From Druceiella hillmani (lineage: Eukaryota > Arthropoda > Insecta > Lepidoptera > Hepialidae), in the NCBI GenBank assembly GCA_039881145.1, contig JAYKKI010000052.1, positions 8,871,501-8,935,500 on the forward strand: a stretch of 64,000 bases of DNA, in the 5' to 3' direction. Both the position numbers and the translations under genes were made by a program. The notes beneath the pieces were generated by a model. The model ran no database searches, was not told the origin of the DNA, and saw only the letters and a list, made by a program, of their open reading frames with translations. Positions 12,262 through 25,000 of this stretch are shown here, piece by piece. Each line of letters starts with the position of its first letter. Position 1 is the first letter of the stretch.

Positions 12262-13005
12262 TAAAGTTAGAATTATAATTAGAATTTGAGTTAAAATTAG
12301 AATAGTTAAATAATATCAAAAATGAGAATTAAAACTAGAACTAAAACCGAAAGTGAAGCTGAAACTGAAACCGAAACTGAAATTGAAACTTAAACTGAAA
12401 CTAATAACGAAATTGAAACTGAAACCGTAAATGAAACTAAGATTGAAACTCAAGCTCAAACTGAAATTGGAACTTATGACTGAAGCTAAAACCAAAACTG
12501 AAATTCAAACTTAAACTGTTACTGAAACTGAAACTGAGACTGAATTTGAAACCCAACTGTAACTGAAAGTGAAAATGATACTGGAACTAAAACTACAATT
12601 TAAATTTAAGTTGAAACTGGGGCTTAACATGAAGCTGGCACAGGTACTAAAACTGAACCTGGATCTTGATTTGTAATTGAAACATAATCTGAAACACACA
12701 CCAAAACTGTAACTGAATCTAAAACATAAATTGATAATGAACTGCAGTCGGAACCAGAACTAAAAAAGGAACTGAGCATTAAAAATAAACTGAAACCGGA
12801 AACATGACAGAAACTGGACGTGAGACAGGAATTTAAATTGAAAGTAACACTGACGCTGACACTTAAACTAAAACTGAAACATGAACTAAAGGGAAACTGA
12901 AACAAGGACTGGGTCTTAAATTGGAGCTGAGCTATATTAACTAACTGCAACTATAACTGAATTGAAACTAGAAACTAAAACGGAAATTAAAATTCGGTTG
13001 GACTA
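12262..13005. repeat. Degenerate hexanucleotide array, (AACTGA)n type
   Basis: Over about 740 bp the plus strand is built of 6 bp variants of AAACTG/AAACTA/GAAACC, for example GAAACTGAAACCGAAACTGA near 12359, with drifting imperfect units. It forces artificial frames on the minus strand (Ser/Val-rich translations at 12511-12699 and 12624-12950). No gene. Confidence 0.95.
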
Positions 13006-13009
13006 AAAA

Positions 13010-14300
13010 GTAGATATAGTGTTATGGTAAATCTATATTTAAAAAAATTTTTTTGTGGCATTTTTATTTGTATTTAGAAACTTAAATATGTAGCAAAGCT
13101 AATAAAATATAAAGTAAAATTATTCATTCGGTTGGAACGCAGTAAACTTTTCGGGAGAAATTGCATTATTAAGTATTTTGAAGTATTACGAATAGCCCTA
13201 CTTGCACCTGTTTTATATCGTAGTTATTCCATAATCTTTATATATTAAGTTTGGTTCGTGACAAATTTCATGGGGCGAGAAGTGAATTATTAGAATTTAC
13301 CTAAAGGTTTTAATGACCTATCGTTGGATGAAATAATAAGGCAGTTAATGCCAAATTTAAGTATACTCTGAGAACCATATCTCTTGATACATTTAAATTA
13401 CTCTAATGAAATTTGGTGTTCTGAAAGAGAACTAACCATACAACACGTTTATTATACATATTTAAATCAAATAGTAACTGAGTTATGGGGGGGGGGTCAA
13501 AGTGGCTCAAAGCAGTTAATACACGAATACTGTGCGTATGCATCGCATACTCGCATTATTATCTGATTGTGATTTCCAACAATCAGAGTGCTGAATTTTC
13601 TTATCTCTTCATTGAAAGCATTGCTTTACTTTAAATGCTGTGAAAGCTATATCGAGCAATATTTAGGCAGATCATATCCCACTCATCATTTCTAATGAGA
13701 TTTTGTCCTCAATGTGTTTTTTGCTTATTCTTTTTAGTTATCGTAAATAAATTTAAATGGTTTTAGTTTTAAGTTTGTATTATTTTTACTTACCTCACGT
13801 ACTAGGATTTTAAGCCATAAATTACCCTGGTACTTTATTCAAAACAAAGGATTATTGAAAATGTTTTTAAAGGTTTATTGAAAAAAACAAGTCCAAATCC
13901 TCAACAACCCTCGAATTATACTCAAGTTCTATGAAAATAGCCTTACGTCACTAAATATAGAGTTGGCCACAAAAAATATTTTCTAACACCTTTTAAGTAA
14001 ACAAATACCAGTTAATTTATGTAACTGTATTCTCTGAACCTACTTCATTAAATCCAACATTTTATTAACAAATTTATAGAAAATTGTTCAAACCAACTAA
14101 GACCATACCGAATTAATTATATATTAGATAAAAAAATCGATCCAACTGAGATTATTTTCAACGCCGAGGGCATATAATATGGATAATATTTATTTTCCTC
14201 AACACTCAAAGAGTATATTTTCTACTTCGTATATGAATGTTGTACAGCACTCAGCCAATGGTGACAATGAGTTTACCCAACCAGCCACCATAAAAAGTGG
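13010..14300. other. AT-rich sequence without recognisable gene
   Basis: A run of ten G stands out at 13487-13496. Otherwise there is only an unrecognised 60-codon ORF at 13384-13566. Confidence 0.6.
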
Positions 14301-14301
14301 G

Positions 14302-14304
<3 letters not shown>

Positions 14305-14355
<51 letters not shown>
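14305..14355. repeat. (TA)n microsatellite
   Basis: Uninterrupted alternating TA, about 25 units. Confidence 0.99.
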
Positions 14356-14358
<3 letters not shown>

Positions 14359-14548
14359 CTTATTTTATTTTAAATTATCTAGTATCTAAAGTTTTAAACC
14401 GATATTTTTCTTCATTTTTATTATTATGGTAAATTATAAGAGTTATTGGAGTAAATTACAGCAATATTGAGAGAGCAAAAAAATATAAGAAGAGTATTTT
14501 CTTAATCTACATATAAACTCGGGTAATAATGCCTATCGTACTAAGACG

Positions 14549-14980
14549 TTGAGTACTTTTATCGTTCCCATATTTTTAACAATGTCCTTTAAATTTATTC
14601 GAGAAAAACTAAATGATACCGGAGGAAGCCGGGACGCAATGCTAATTGAGTATATGACAAATACAAATATTGCCAGAGGCAGATGTGTCTGTGGTGACAC
14701 ACGTTCAGTGCGGGTGTCCCTCTATGTGGTTACGCACAAATGGAGAGCAGGCGAAGGGAAACACATTAATTTCACGCTCGCTGGCTTCTCCACCCAATTC
14801 ACTAATTTCTCTTTGCTTAACGAAAATTTGATTTACTCAGCTATAAGTGTATGCTGCTTAAATAAGAATATAAAGTTACTCGTATCTTTTCCCCGTGAAG
14901 TGTCTGTCTACATTCCTTGTTGGGTACGCAAAAAAGATTCAAAATATAAACATACGTTTTTCGACTTTGAGAAGTTGTAA
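14549..14980 (+). other. Unassigned 143-codon ORF
   Basis: I do not recognise this reading frame and do not claim that it is a gene. It is one of the two longest frames in the window, and its middle (about 14620-14830) is clearly less AT-rich than its surroundings, with seven cysteines in the translation (for example GRCVCGD, SVCCL). It begins MSTFIVPIFLTMSFKFIREK and ends FFDFEKL. No signal peptide, membrane segment or domain motif is clear, and no splice or promoter context is evident. It could be a relic of a mobile-element ORF, part of an exon, or chance openness in a locally GC-richer patch. A translated database search would decide. Confidence 0.2.
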
Positions 14981-14989
14981 TATGCCTTT

Positions 14990-17900
14990 GTACAAAAATT
15001 GCCAACCCTTTTAAGGTGTTCTATATAATAACGTCTTATGATCATTTAACATTAGCATTGGTTTTTTAAGTACTTGCATGGATGGAAATTACAAATATTA
15101 AACTTTTGTAATGGAGTAAAACTATGATAATTGTTCTTTTATGCTATGTTGATGTTGAGTATAAAAATGTTCACATATATTTCCCTCACTCATAACTAAT
15201 GATAAATATAAATTCGTAAAAATCTATTTTCTGTGTTTTGTTATTAGACGGCGGATAATTATATTTTTATATCGTAGTATTGGCGGCGTATACAAAACGA
15301 TATACTTTAGAATTCCGAAAACCGTATTGTTTTCTACGCATAAACCATTAAAATGTGATCTCATTTTTCACAGGAACATAATTATTTTTAGATTCAATCT
15401 ACATAAATTGTTGGTTATTGGTTTTAGTTATAGGCGGTACCAATAATTATCCCATAAAATCGGTAAAATAGTTTCAGTGATCTGTTCAAAACAAAAAACA
15501 AATTTTCCAATGAATTTATTTTTCACTGGCGGGTTTGGTGCCAAATAAAAAAGAATAATGTATAAATTGATATCTTAATAACTTTAATATGTGACCTAAT
15601 AACGTAAACGATGTACTGGTCACAAAGATTTTCAGCCATGAAGAAATTCTTGGACATTTTAGATAAGTTGCTCTCAAATGACGACATAATACAAGCCACG
15701 GTCTGCCATTTTTACGCATACAAATATTAATACTTTCTCTTAGTCTTGGCTAACAGTAAGCCTGTTATGTCAACAAAAATGTTCTGATATGTTTGTATAT
15801 ACCGAGAAGTAAATTAACTAAAGTTATGTTTCAGGACGTGACTTATCTAACAGTCGGAATCGACTTTTTACAGACACGATTATAATTGAAAAATACTTCT
15901 GTTATGTTTTATTTTAAGTTTTACGTATATTTAATACCACATCAAATAACGAACGTGGCGCATTTTTACTTCAATTACTTAAAAAAAATGTTTGGTAAAA
16001 TTCTATCATTATTTTAGTTAGATTAAGACCTATTGGTGTAAAATTCAACGAAATATATATAAATATACGTACTTAATGAAAAAAAGTGTTTTTTGGGAAT
16101 CCATACGTTAAAATGAAAAAATCGTGATATATATGGGATCACTTGGTTTTCCGTCCGTCCATCCGTTTATCTCTAGAACCCGCTTTTCTCAGAAACGACT
16201 TGAAACATCAAGTTGAAATTAATATTGTATACTGACATTTCTGTATTACATTACATTGTATTATATTCCTGTGAAAATTTTGATATCTATTTCGCGCCAC
16301 ATAAAGATATGGCCCTTCAAAGCGTTTTTTTTTATTTCATGCATATTTTTTTTATCAAAACCAATTGGGTTTTTTGGTCGACCTACCATCGTTAAATTTG
16401 ATATGATGGGATGCCTTATTATACAAATGAAGGGAACAATTCTAAAACTAATTATTTCTGATCCTACGTAGAGTTATAGTATATTTTCAATAGATAAGCA
16501 ACAACGTCCAATTTCTCAAATTACAATTTTATTAACTAAAGGTAAACAACAAAATAGAATATAAAATGTTGACTAGAATACAATTGCTTAATCCATATGG
16601 TGTAGAACACTTGCCTATACGCTTGTGTACCTATCTCTCTGCAAATAGAGATTAAAGAAATTTATTGATTTTTACTAAGTGTGAAAATAATAATATATAG
16701 AATATGATCATGGGAATAGTTTCAAATTCATTACTTTCAAATTTGATTTTTTTTAATTACGCCACATATCACCCTGACTTGAAATGGATACATTTAAATA
16801 TTAGGGATTTTTTTTTCTTTTCGTTACTCTGGCCCTGCAATTCATTTTAATTAAAAAAAATATGATAATGAGAAAACCCGGTCTGTATTAGTCTTTTAAT
16901 CTATGGCAAAATTAAACCATTTACAAATTTAGATTTGTTGCAGATAGTCATGTTTGAATGAATTTTAAATTACTTCCCAACATAACGGTACGAGGTTTCT
17001 TGTTTTATATAATCATTTTTGGCTACAGCAATATAGAATAAAGACATATAGTTACCCATTGCGGAACATATTCTCTGCGAAAATTACTTAAAAAAACATA
17101 CATTATTCAAAAAAGGAAAAACCATTTTTCTAATTAAACAATTTTGTTTACATGTAAATTTGGTTATATCCACAATATTGAAATTAAATAAAAATAAAGC
17201 TTAAAATTAGTTTTATAGTTGTCATGAAGTTTCTTTTTAAAAGCGCATGGAATCTCTAATTCTGTTATAGAACAAAAGTCATAAATCAAATTATTTAATT
17301 TTTTTTTTTTCAACTTCTAATGAAGTTCCTTTGAATTTTTTACGACAGCAAGGGTTTTATGTACTTTGATGAGTCTGTTCACTATTTTTTAAAAATTTCT
17401 GTTCCTAAATAAAAAGTATTATAACCAAAATAATAGACTCGCAGAAAATAAAATGAATAAAGATGGATTTACATGCTTAAGGTATTGTAGCGATGTAATT
17501 GAAATGATGGTTTTTTGTAGTAGCACACATAAAATATAATTAAATTTGTCTTTAAAATAAAACTAAAACCATGCATAATAATTTTTCAGTAATATTACTC
17601 TTACTTATCAAAACTATACAGCTTTAAATATAAAGTGTTTTTAACCGATTCAATTAAACTGTTTCTCAACAAAATATTTTTACTGTAAAATTTTTTGACT
17701 GCCGATAAAAGCGCTATTCAAGGCAAAAAACCATGAAATAAATATTGAATCTTTCCCGATTTTAAAAAATGACACTAAAAATATTCCCCTAAAACTACAA
17801 AGAATAAATTTAAATTTATTTTTTCATTATTTTATAAATTACTTTTCTAAAATGTTTTTCTTTTCTTTAGAAGTATATGGAATAAAATTATTTTAAAATA

Positions 17901-19680
17901 ATACTTCTTTGCCAGGTCCTAAATTTACTAAAAGTAATAATTCACTACACATTAAACAAGTAGAAATGTCAAAAATCATTGATTTTTCATAATCAAAACG
18001 GTGCAGTGTGCACTAGCAGCTCACTTTTTCGATCAAACAACGTCCCGATAATGTCGTTTTAATTATTCAAAATAAACCACGAGTCCATGTCGACATTAAT
18101 CGACGTAATTCCACGGCCGCTATAGCAAAATAAATACAAGCAAATAAAACAAAAATGTGTGGGATTAATTAAAAAAATTCCCTTTCAGAGACGAAAAATA
18201 TTCTTGGATTATTGAATGTTAACTTTTAATCCAAAATTGTTTAAAATTAGTAGGAGATGAATGGTAATAAAATTAAATTCTATTGATGCTAAAAATGGTA
18301 GAAAATAATGATGAAAGGAAAATATAAAAACTCTTCCTGCATCATCAATGAGTTCTGTCTGAGGCGTGTTTAAGTTTCTTTTAATATATTCTCAAGATAA
18401 TACATTTTAAGTAATTCTGGCTAAAATATTATTAGGATGCAATCAGCCATTTATAGCTAAGACTTAAAGTGACAAGTCAACCTAATCAGACCACGCATCC
18501 TATGTGTACCCCCAATTTTTATTCAATAAGCTTATAGGTTTTATAGTTTACATTTGCTACCATACGGGGGCAATCAAAAAACTTAATGAATTTATTACGA
18601 TAAGCGAGAACAGTATCGCATCGCGCGCGGTGGAGGTTCGTATCGAGATTTGCAATTAGTGTAACATTTTATTCGGAAAAGCTACTGTATTTGTTTAAGT
18701 TTTAATCGTTAACTGTCACCAAAAACTATCGATTGTATATAAAACATTAGTTTAAAGTAGTGACAGTGAATATAATAAGGTATTAGAATAAAAAAATATT
18801 ATCAAAAATATATAATGGCGACCTATACGCTATTTTAACACAATAATTATTTGTTTCCTTGCTTTCATGCTGATAACCTGTAATTATTTATAAAAATATA
18901 CTATTGCAGAACCCATAAGATACTTTCAGATTTCAGTATGCATTTTCTGCCAGTACGAAATTCCTGTATTACCCAATACATTTTGGAAATTTTTTTCCAT
19001 GCCAAGGCCATGAAAAATATTCCAGATGATACATTTTCGTGGTTTAAAATATATTTTTTTATAAATGTTTTTTACATACCTTCAAATATTCGTGTCATAA
19101 AGCTTATAGTACGAGTTCTACTCTCACTTTAAAGTTTTGATTCTTTCTAAGCTGATAACAAGTAAAAATAAAATTGTTTGTTCTATGTTAACTACAGAAA
19201 TCCACCTGTAATTGTTATTAAATTCTATATTAGGCACATCTAGTTATCAATCTTTAATTTAATGAATGTCAATAAAACAATATTAGCATATATGTTTAAT
19301 CCCTTATCCAATATGACCTTACAATTTTTTTTCATTTCGATCACTATTTTCATGTCCTCAACTTATTTAAGAGTTAGTAAAATCTACTGATATATTTGTT
19401 ATCATTATAAAGAAAAAATAAACATTTTTCCACAATATTCCTTCCTATTTTAGTTACTATTTCGCAAAATGGACAAATAAATTTAATTTGTAGTTTGCCA
19501 AGTTTTAAACATCGGTCAAAGACACATAGCTTAGTTTAGGTCCTACTTTAATTTTGTCTTTTCTGTTTTTATTCCTTTCTGTTCTTAAACACTTTAAAAA
19601 AAACGAGGAAGCTCTCTATTCAACCTTATGTTTAAATTTATTATATTTTAGTAATGTTCACCCTTATTTTGAACATATTG
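14990..19680. other. AT-rich sequence, mostly without recognisable content
   Basis: No gene recognised. A possible dispersed repeat fragment lies at 16130-16400. Several short frames (15516-15719 minus, 16213-16471 plus, 18938-19132 plus) show no family motif. A short patch near 18600-18660 is richer in CpG (CGCATCGCGCGCGGTGGAGG) but is not associated with a frame. Confidence 0.5.
16130..16400 (+). repeat. Possible insect dispersed repeat fragment
   Basis: The run TCCGTCCGTCCATCCGTTTA is followed by CTTTTCTCAGAAACGACTTG and ATCAAGTTGAAATTAATATTG. I recall this order (a CCGT-rich run, then a CTCAGGAACG-like block, then ATCAAGTTGAAATT) from common dispersed repeats of insect genomes. The boundaries are uncertain. 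Confidence 0.4.
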
Positions 19681-19687
19681 CATCACT

Positions 19688-19795
19688 TTACATTAGTTTT
19701 GTCAGTATTTGATGACGAGTTCCGGAGATATCTTATGGAATTTCTCAACGGATAAGAGTATAAAGCTCGTTTGTGAATTTAAGATTGTGTTTTAA
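19688..19795 (+). repeat. Single decayed unit of the ~120 bp repeat
   Basis: The block GTATTTGATGACGAGTTCCG, then GGAATTTCTCAACGGATAAG, keeps the landmarks of arrays 1 and 2 (GATGATGAGTTCTGGAGAT, GGAATTCCTTAACGGATGG) as a lone unit. Confidence 0.6.
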
Positions 19796-19861
19796 CTCAT
19801 TAGACATATTTTTATAAGTACATATTTTCATAATTATTAGTCACAATAGTGGCTATATAAT

Positions 19862-20036
19862 TTCGTCGTCGTCGTCGCCGTGGTGTGTTGGGTTGATCAC
19901 AAGGCATACGGCCTTTGACGATGAGACGCTCCGCGGCGACCCGGGTTCGATTCCCGGCCGTTCGTCGAACGGGGCTAGACTGGTGTTGTGGTTGGCTGTA
20001 AGAGATTGCTCTTGTAGCAATAAGTCCGCCATATCT
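19862..20036 (+). mobile_element. tRNA-like SINE with RTE-like 3' tail
   Basis: After a short (CGT)n run, a tRNA-like head shows an A-box-like stretch (TGGTGTGTTGG, 19881-19891) and a perfect B box (GGTTCGATTCC, 19944-19954) inside a CCCGGG/CCCGG context. The head is followed by GGCTGTAAGAGATTGCTCTT and AGCAATAAGTCCGCC. This tail resembles the 3' end of RTE-type LINEs common in insects, which would supply the reverse transcriptase. The GC content is far above its surroundings, as expected for a fairly recent insertion. It is not a functional tRNA: the A-to-B spacing is too long and there is no acceptor stem. The minus-strand frames over it (19812-20234 and 19853-20041, with ERPGIEPGSPR) are artefacts of the B box. 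Confidence 0.8.
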
Positions 20037-20385
20037 ATCAATTAGATACATTAAAGTAGATAAATAGATAATTTCACGATGGTACTTATAGAATCTCCTC
20101 AATGGCAAAGGAATTGATTCAATGGCTTTGTGCTTTTTGATTTCTCTTGAAATAAATAAGAACAATAACAAAGCAAACAGGATGGTAAATACTGAACATT
20201 CGTATAAGTACGCACAAAAGCATAAACTAACCAAGATGTAAGTGGGTAAGTATGTAAATATTTACAAAAAATATGTAGGTACGTAGCAACTATGTTAATA
20301 AATAGGTAGATGTATGGATAAGTAGTTATGTACACTTTTTTACAAAGGATTAAAGCATCTGCGGTGAAACTAAGAAGTTATTACT

Positions 20386-20502
20386 ATGTATCTGTATGTG
20401 TATGGGTATGTGTGTATGTATATATGTGTAAATGTTTGCATGCGTGCGTGCATGCGTGCCTGAGTGCATGCGTGTATGTGTATGTGTGTGTGTGTGTGTG
20501 TT
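20386..20502. repeat. Alternating purine-pyrimidine tract (GT/CATG type)
   Basis: About 117 bp of TATGTGTG, TGCATGCGTGCG and (TG)n repeats. The almost strict alternation, including CG and CATG steps, makes this a candidate Z-DNA-forming stretch. It creates the unconvincing Cys/Val-rich frame at 20328-20510. Confidence 0.95.
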
Positions 20503-20509
20503 GTTCGTG

Positions 20510-22259
20510 AACATGATTAGGCGTCATAAATATTTAATCCTGATCTATAAAATCTCTATTAAACGAACTACTTTCACTATTTTTTATCGTCCATAACATG
20601 AATTCAAAATTAATGTATCATTAAAATCACATTTCAATAGAGCATGTAAAATTTGTTGACGCGTTTAGTAAGAAAAGGAATTTTGCAAAAATATAAAGAT
20701 ATGTTCTTTTTTTCACTTTGAAAAATACACTCACCTAACTAAAGTTAAATCGTAATTAATAATGATCCACATATTTTTATTTAAAACTAAGTTATTTTGG
20801 AATAAATAAAATAGCTACTGAAAAACAATTTCGTACAATCAACTTCTATAAAAAGGTTTTTTTTATACATAAATTCCTTCTAAAATAGTGCCTTTTAGTG
20901 AAGATATTAAAATATTTTAATTAAGAATTAGAATAACGATATTGATTTATACTCTCATCCCCACTCGTATAAAGGCTGGGCTTATGCCTCAACTAAAAGA
21001 ATAATAACAAACTAACCTAAAATAATAGTAACAAACCAATAAATAATATAGTTCTTTAGCGTGATACCATTCTTTTTCTTCATGGTTCAAATAAGCGTTC
21101 GGTTTTACTGAGAACAAATAACCGTAACCAGAGCCTATGTTATTGGGGTAGATGAAAGTACACACACAAATGAAAAAATAACCGCCATAATCTCATTTTC
21201 TTCCCAAATGTCTAACGACAAAACATTTTCATACAATTCATCACTAAAACGAAGTAGATGAAGATGGACAAAACTTTTATTAAACTTATGAAGTTCTTTC
21301 TACGTCAGAGATCGAATTTTTTTACAATCTCTGGTACAGTGTTGTATGACTGATATGTTTATCCAGGAATTAGTATTTTAATCACTAAAAAATAATTTTA
21401 ATTTTTATTAGGTTTTTTCCCATGCAAAATGTGTCATACGAAAATACTTCTAACACAGCATTACATTTTTTCACGAAGATATACACGAACAAAAATTCAA
21501 TAAAAACTGATCCATTATTTTCCTTCTATTGTTGTATTTACCCCATGAATCTTTACTTTTACCATAAAAATTACGTCACATATCTCTTATTAAATTTCCA
21601 ATATTTATCAAATACATGGCCATGACTAAAACAATTTTTATGTATCATCTTAGGTTTTTAATACCGATTAAAAATTACTACTTATAATCAGCAAAATAAG
21701 TTCATAAATAGCATTATGATCAGCAAAATATTATATATGACCAGAAATAATAAAAGTAAAACATAAATATTATTTCAATTTTTTTTCAATGTGTTTAGAT
21801 GAAATATACTGTATATTACTGTTAAAGCCTCCATCGTAAAATTTTAGATTAAAACATTTATTGACAACAAATTGTTGCACTAGCTGGTCCCAAAACCAAT
21901 TTCTGAAAAGAAATCTAATAGTAATTCTTATTTGATTGAAATCAGGAACATCGTATGACAATATAACGAAATTGCAATATATTTTATTTTGAAAATATGT
22001 TAAGTCTGAGGAATAATGGTAATTATTGAAAATAATTAATTCTTTGAAACTTCAAAGCTCAGTTAAATTTCTAAGTCAACGCTGCTTTATATTTTGTTTT
22101 ATTTCCAAAAATACGTTAGAAAACATTTCGTTAAAAATAAAATGTTGTTTTTAATAGTCAAAGCTATATTTCACTATTAAAAATAACGTTGCAAAAAGGA
22201 ATTAAATATCGGAAGACGAAAAATATAATTGAACTTCTGTTTTCCGCAACAATCATTAT
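20510..22259. other. AT-rich sequence without recognisable gene
   Basis: Only unrecognised short ORFs (21422-21625 plus, 21770-21961 minus). No repeat identified. Confidence 0.6.
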
Positions 22260-25000
22260 TATTTCCTTAATCCGTATCCTCCCCTCTATTGACGCATACT
22301 AAAACGAATGTAGAACAGTTAGCAAAGCTGCTGGTATCTACGCTATTAGAATTACCTTCATAATTCCATTTATGATATTAAATTACAGTAGCTTCATCAC
22401 AAGTAATGTAAGGAAGTTAAAAACCTTCCTTGAAAATCAGGCACTTCTCATACTTAAGAAAAGATAGAGCCATTTTTAATATAAATTATGTTTTCATACA
22501 AAACTTCGAACAAAATTTAGACAAATATTTTTTAATTACATTCTTCTTCATTGTCAATTTTGCAATGTGAAATCGACCAAGTGTAAATCTGACAAAGATC
22601 GGGAATTTCCTATCTCATTTGAAGTGAAATAATTTAATCCTAAATCATTATGAATATGGATTCTCACCAATATAAATATACAATAATATATAATATAATT
22701 AACTAGCTGATACCTACACATTATGGTGAATAACTCATATAATATGGCATATAAAATCATCGTTATAGTTTTCACATACCCTTTGCATAAATTTCTAATA
22801 CCCTTTCCTTTTTTCAGTAATGTTAGATTCAGTATTTTAAAAAATGAGAATTGTAGACCTATTTTTGAACACATTTTTAGTTTATTCATGAAAATACGCC
22901 ACCAAGAATTCATGAAGAGAAATATATTTAAGACCTTTATTATTAGTCCCTTACATAGGTATGAAATAAAATTTTGAAATCTTGATATGACATTTTAAAA
23001 CCTTTTTGCAATATCTTTACTTTATGCCTTTTAAATTTTCATCTAAATTATTTTCATTATTAGCTGGTACGAAATACGAGCGGATTGATATACTCTATTA
23101 ATATGCTAAATTTCAAGTTTCCACGTCAAGCGGTTTCTAACAAAAATGGCTTTGACAGCGGACAGGCAGACACGTCAATGATCTTAAAAGGATTACCTTT
23201 CTTTTCTTTTGAGACCAATAATTAAGAAAATTCCAAAGACCTGTCCTGACATCGTCTAGATTTTTTTTCTACCAAAACGAAAATTCAATAAAAAATCCTA
23301 ATATATTTAATAAAATTTTTGTTTCAAACATCTTTTTATACTAATAGACTGGATATAAAAATGGCAACGTTTTCTTCAATAAAGGAAGAAGAATCTGCTA
23401 CAAAATCGATGCGGTGAAATGGGTTTTTTCATCGCCTTTTTACGGGTCATGATTTGCTGAAATATGTTCTGTTGTTGACTCGGCTACTACAATAATAAGC
23501 TGTTTATGTCAAGTCCTAAGACGTTGATTAATGGATGTATCAGTTCAGTGCCTCCATAATGAAAAGTGATATGTCGAACGTCAATAAAAGCGAGCGAACA
23601 CACGACTCCTTTCTTCGGCCACGTGATGGTGACTTGTTTAGATGTTACAATAAAATGTTAAGTCACTTCGTTTGTTAAATTGCTTTCCCAAACTTTTTGT
23701 TACTACTTTTAAACGTACGTTAGCTGAAATATATATTCTAATTTTGTAAGGAATTGCCCATATGACACGAACTGAGATATTGCCAAAATAATTTTAAATT
23801 TAGGTCCACGGGTGCTAGTCTTAATATTTTTTCAATAAAAGATTTATTATTTGTTTAGTTACTTTATATATTATTATATTCTTCATAACAGTATGTTGAA
23901 ATTCAAAAGATGTAACGGTCAATTAATTTCAAATAAATTTACGCAACAACTTGTTAGGAAACTTTGGATATGGTACTATCAAACTTGTGCAACATTTAGA
24001 ACTCTGTAATAAACGTGGTGTTATTAATATTTGTAATTAGAATTAAAATGTATCTTAATTTACAACGCACTTTTTCTTAATTGATAAGTAAGAATTTCTA
24101 CAGTATGAAAGGTTATACTTACACTTTATTTCAAAATTTGTAATTAAATAAAGTTTTCTTTAAAACATTGAAACACAACATTAATATATTAGAAATGCAA
24201 TAAAATACCTGCCAATATATGTATTACAAACCGTCAGCAAAATATAAGTGATTGCTATTAAGTTAAATGTCATAGAAAACCGATAAGCGTAAAAAGTCAA
24301 TTCATTTCTCATTACTTTTAATTGCCTCTGTTAAAAGAGAGGTCCAAGTTAAGTTAGCATTTATTTCAGATTCTACTTGTTATCAATTTAGTATTAAATA
24401 CTTTTAATCACAAAATCATTTAAATTTAAATAGAGAATTTTAGAATTTATTGTCATGAAAGAAACGCTCTACCTATACTAACTGCTGAAGTTTAAATTAT
24501 CCAACAGTATGTAAGTTCTTACAGTAACTCTTAAACTAACAGCATCTATAATAATATTTAATTACTATTTTTCTCGTATTTCATTTTCGTACAAAATTTA
24601 CGTTTCATACAACATTTAACTAAGAGCTTCAAATCCCTCGAAACTTTTCAGTAATTAAAAATTGTGTACTCGCTTCGAGGTACATGAAAAAAAGTAGTGC
24701 GTTTTTATTACAATGATAATAAAATAGAAAAGATTTTTGTAAAAATGTGTAATAAGAAATCGTACTCAGTGATGACTATTGTAGGTCTTAATATTTCCCA
24801 ATTTATTAACTAAAGTGCCCACAGAAACTGTACCAGTAAACAATAAACAAATTGGTCACGAAAACAAGTAATCAGAAATATGATGTTTGTAGAATGTAGA
24901 CATTTTATAACTGAACATTTATTAAGAAAAAATCTTTTAGAAATATAAAATCTAATGCATGTCAGTATATAATTAAAGCCTTTTAGTATTGCACAATATT
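22260..25000 (+). repeat. Large diverged repeat family, copy B
   Basis: Collinear with copy A. Shared blocks: TTAGCAAAGCTGCTGGTATC near 22319; ATTACAGTAGCTTCATCA near 22383; CATGATTTGCTGAAATATG near 23449; AATAAGCTGTTTATGTCAAG near 23494; TAAGTCACTTC near 23659; GTATTACAAACCGTCAGC near 24221; GAAAACCGATAAGCGTAAAA near 24276; GCCCACAGAAACTG near 24816; TTAAGAAAAAATCTTTTAGA near 24931. It is about 600 bp longer than copy A between the first two groups of blocks. The two opposed frames at 22554-22913 and 22723-22977 lie in that extra part and are not shared with copy A, so they are probably chance. Confidence 0.65.
23050..23225 (+). repeat. Possible insect dispersed repeat fragment
   Basis: TTCAAGTTTCCACGTCAAGC, then GGTTTCTAACAAAAATGGCT, TTGACAGCGGACAGGCAGAC and a TTAAAAGGATTACC block resemble a widespread intronic or intergenic insect repeat (fold with GACAGACAGACAGAC and ATAAGGGTTCC). 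It lies in the part of copy B that copy A lacks, so it probably explains part of that length difference. Confidence 0.45.

Noticed and set aside
12511..12950. Ser/Val-rich minus-strand ORFs
   Set aside because: Direct translation of the degenerate hexanucleotide array.
19881..19960. tRNA gene
   Set aside because: The B box is good, but A-to-B spacing is too long and no acceptor stem is present; it is the head of a SINE.
19812..20234. 140-codon minus ORF with ERPGIEPGSPR-like sequence
   Set aside because: The phrase arises from translating the SINE's B-box region in antisense; a well-known artefact.
22554..22977. Overlapping opposed ORFs of 119 and 84 codons
   Set aside because: They lie in a part of copy B not shared with copy A and show no motif.
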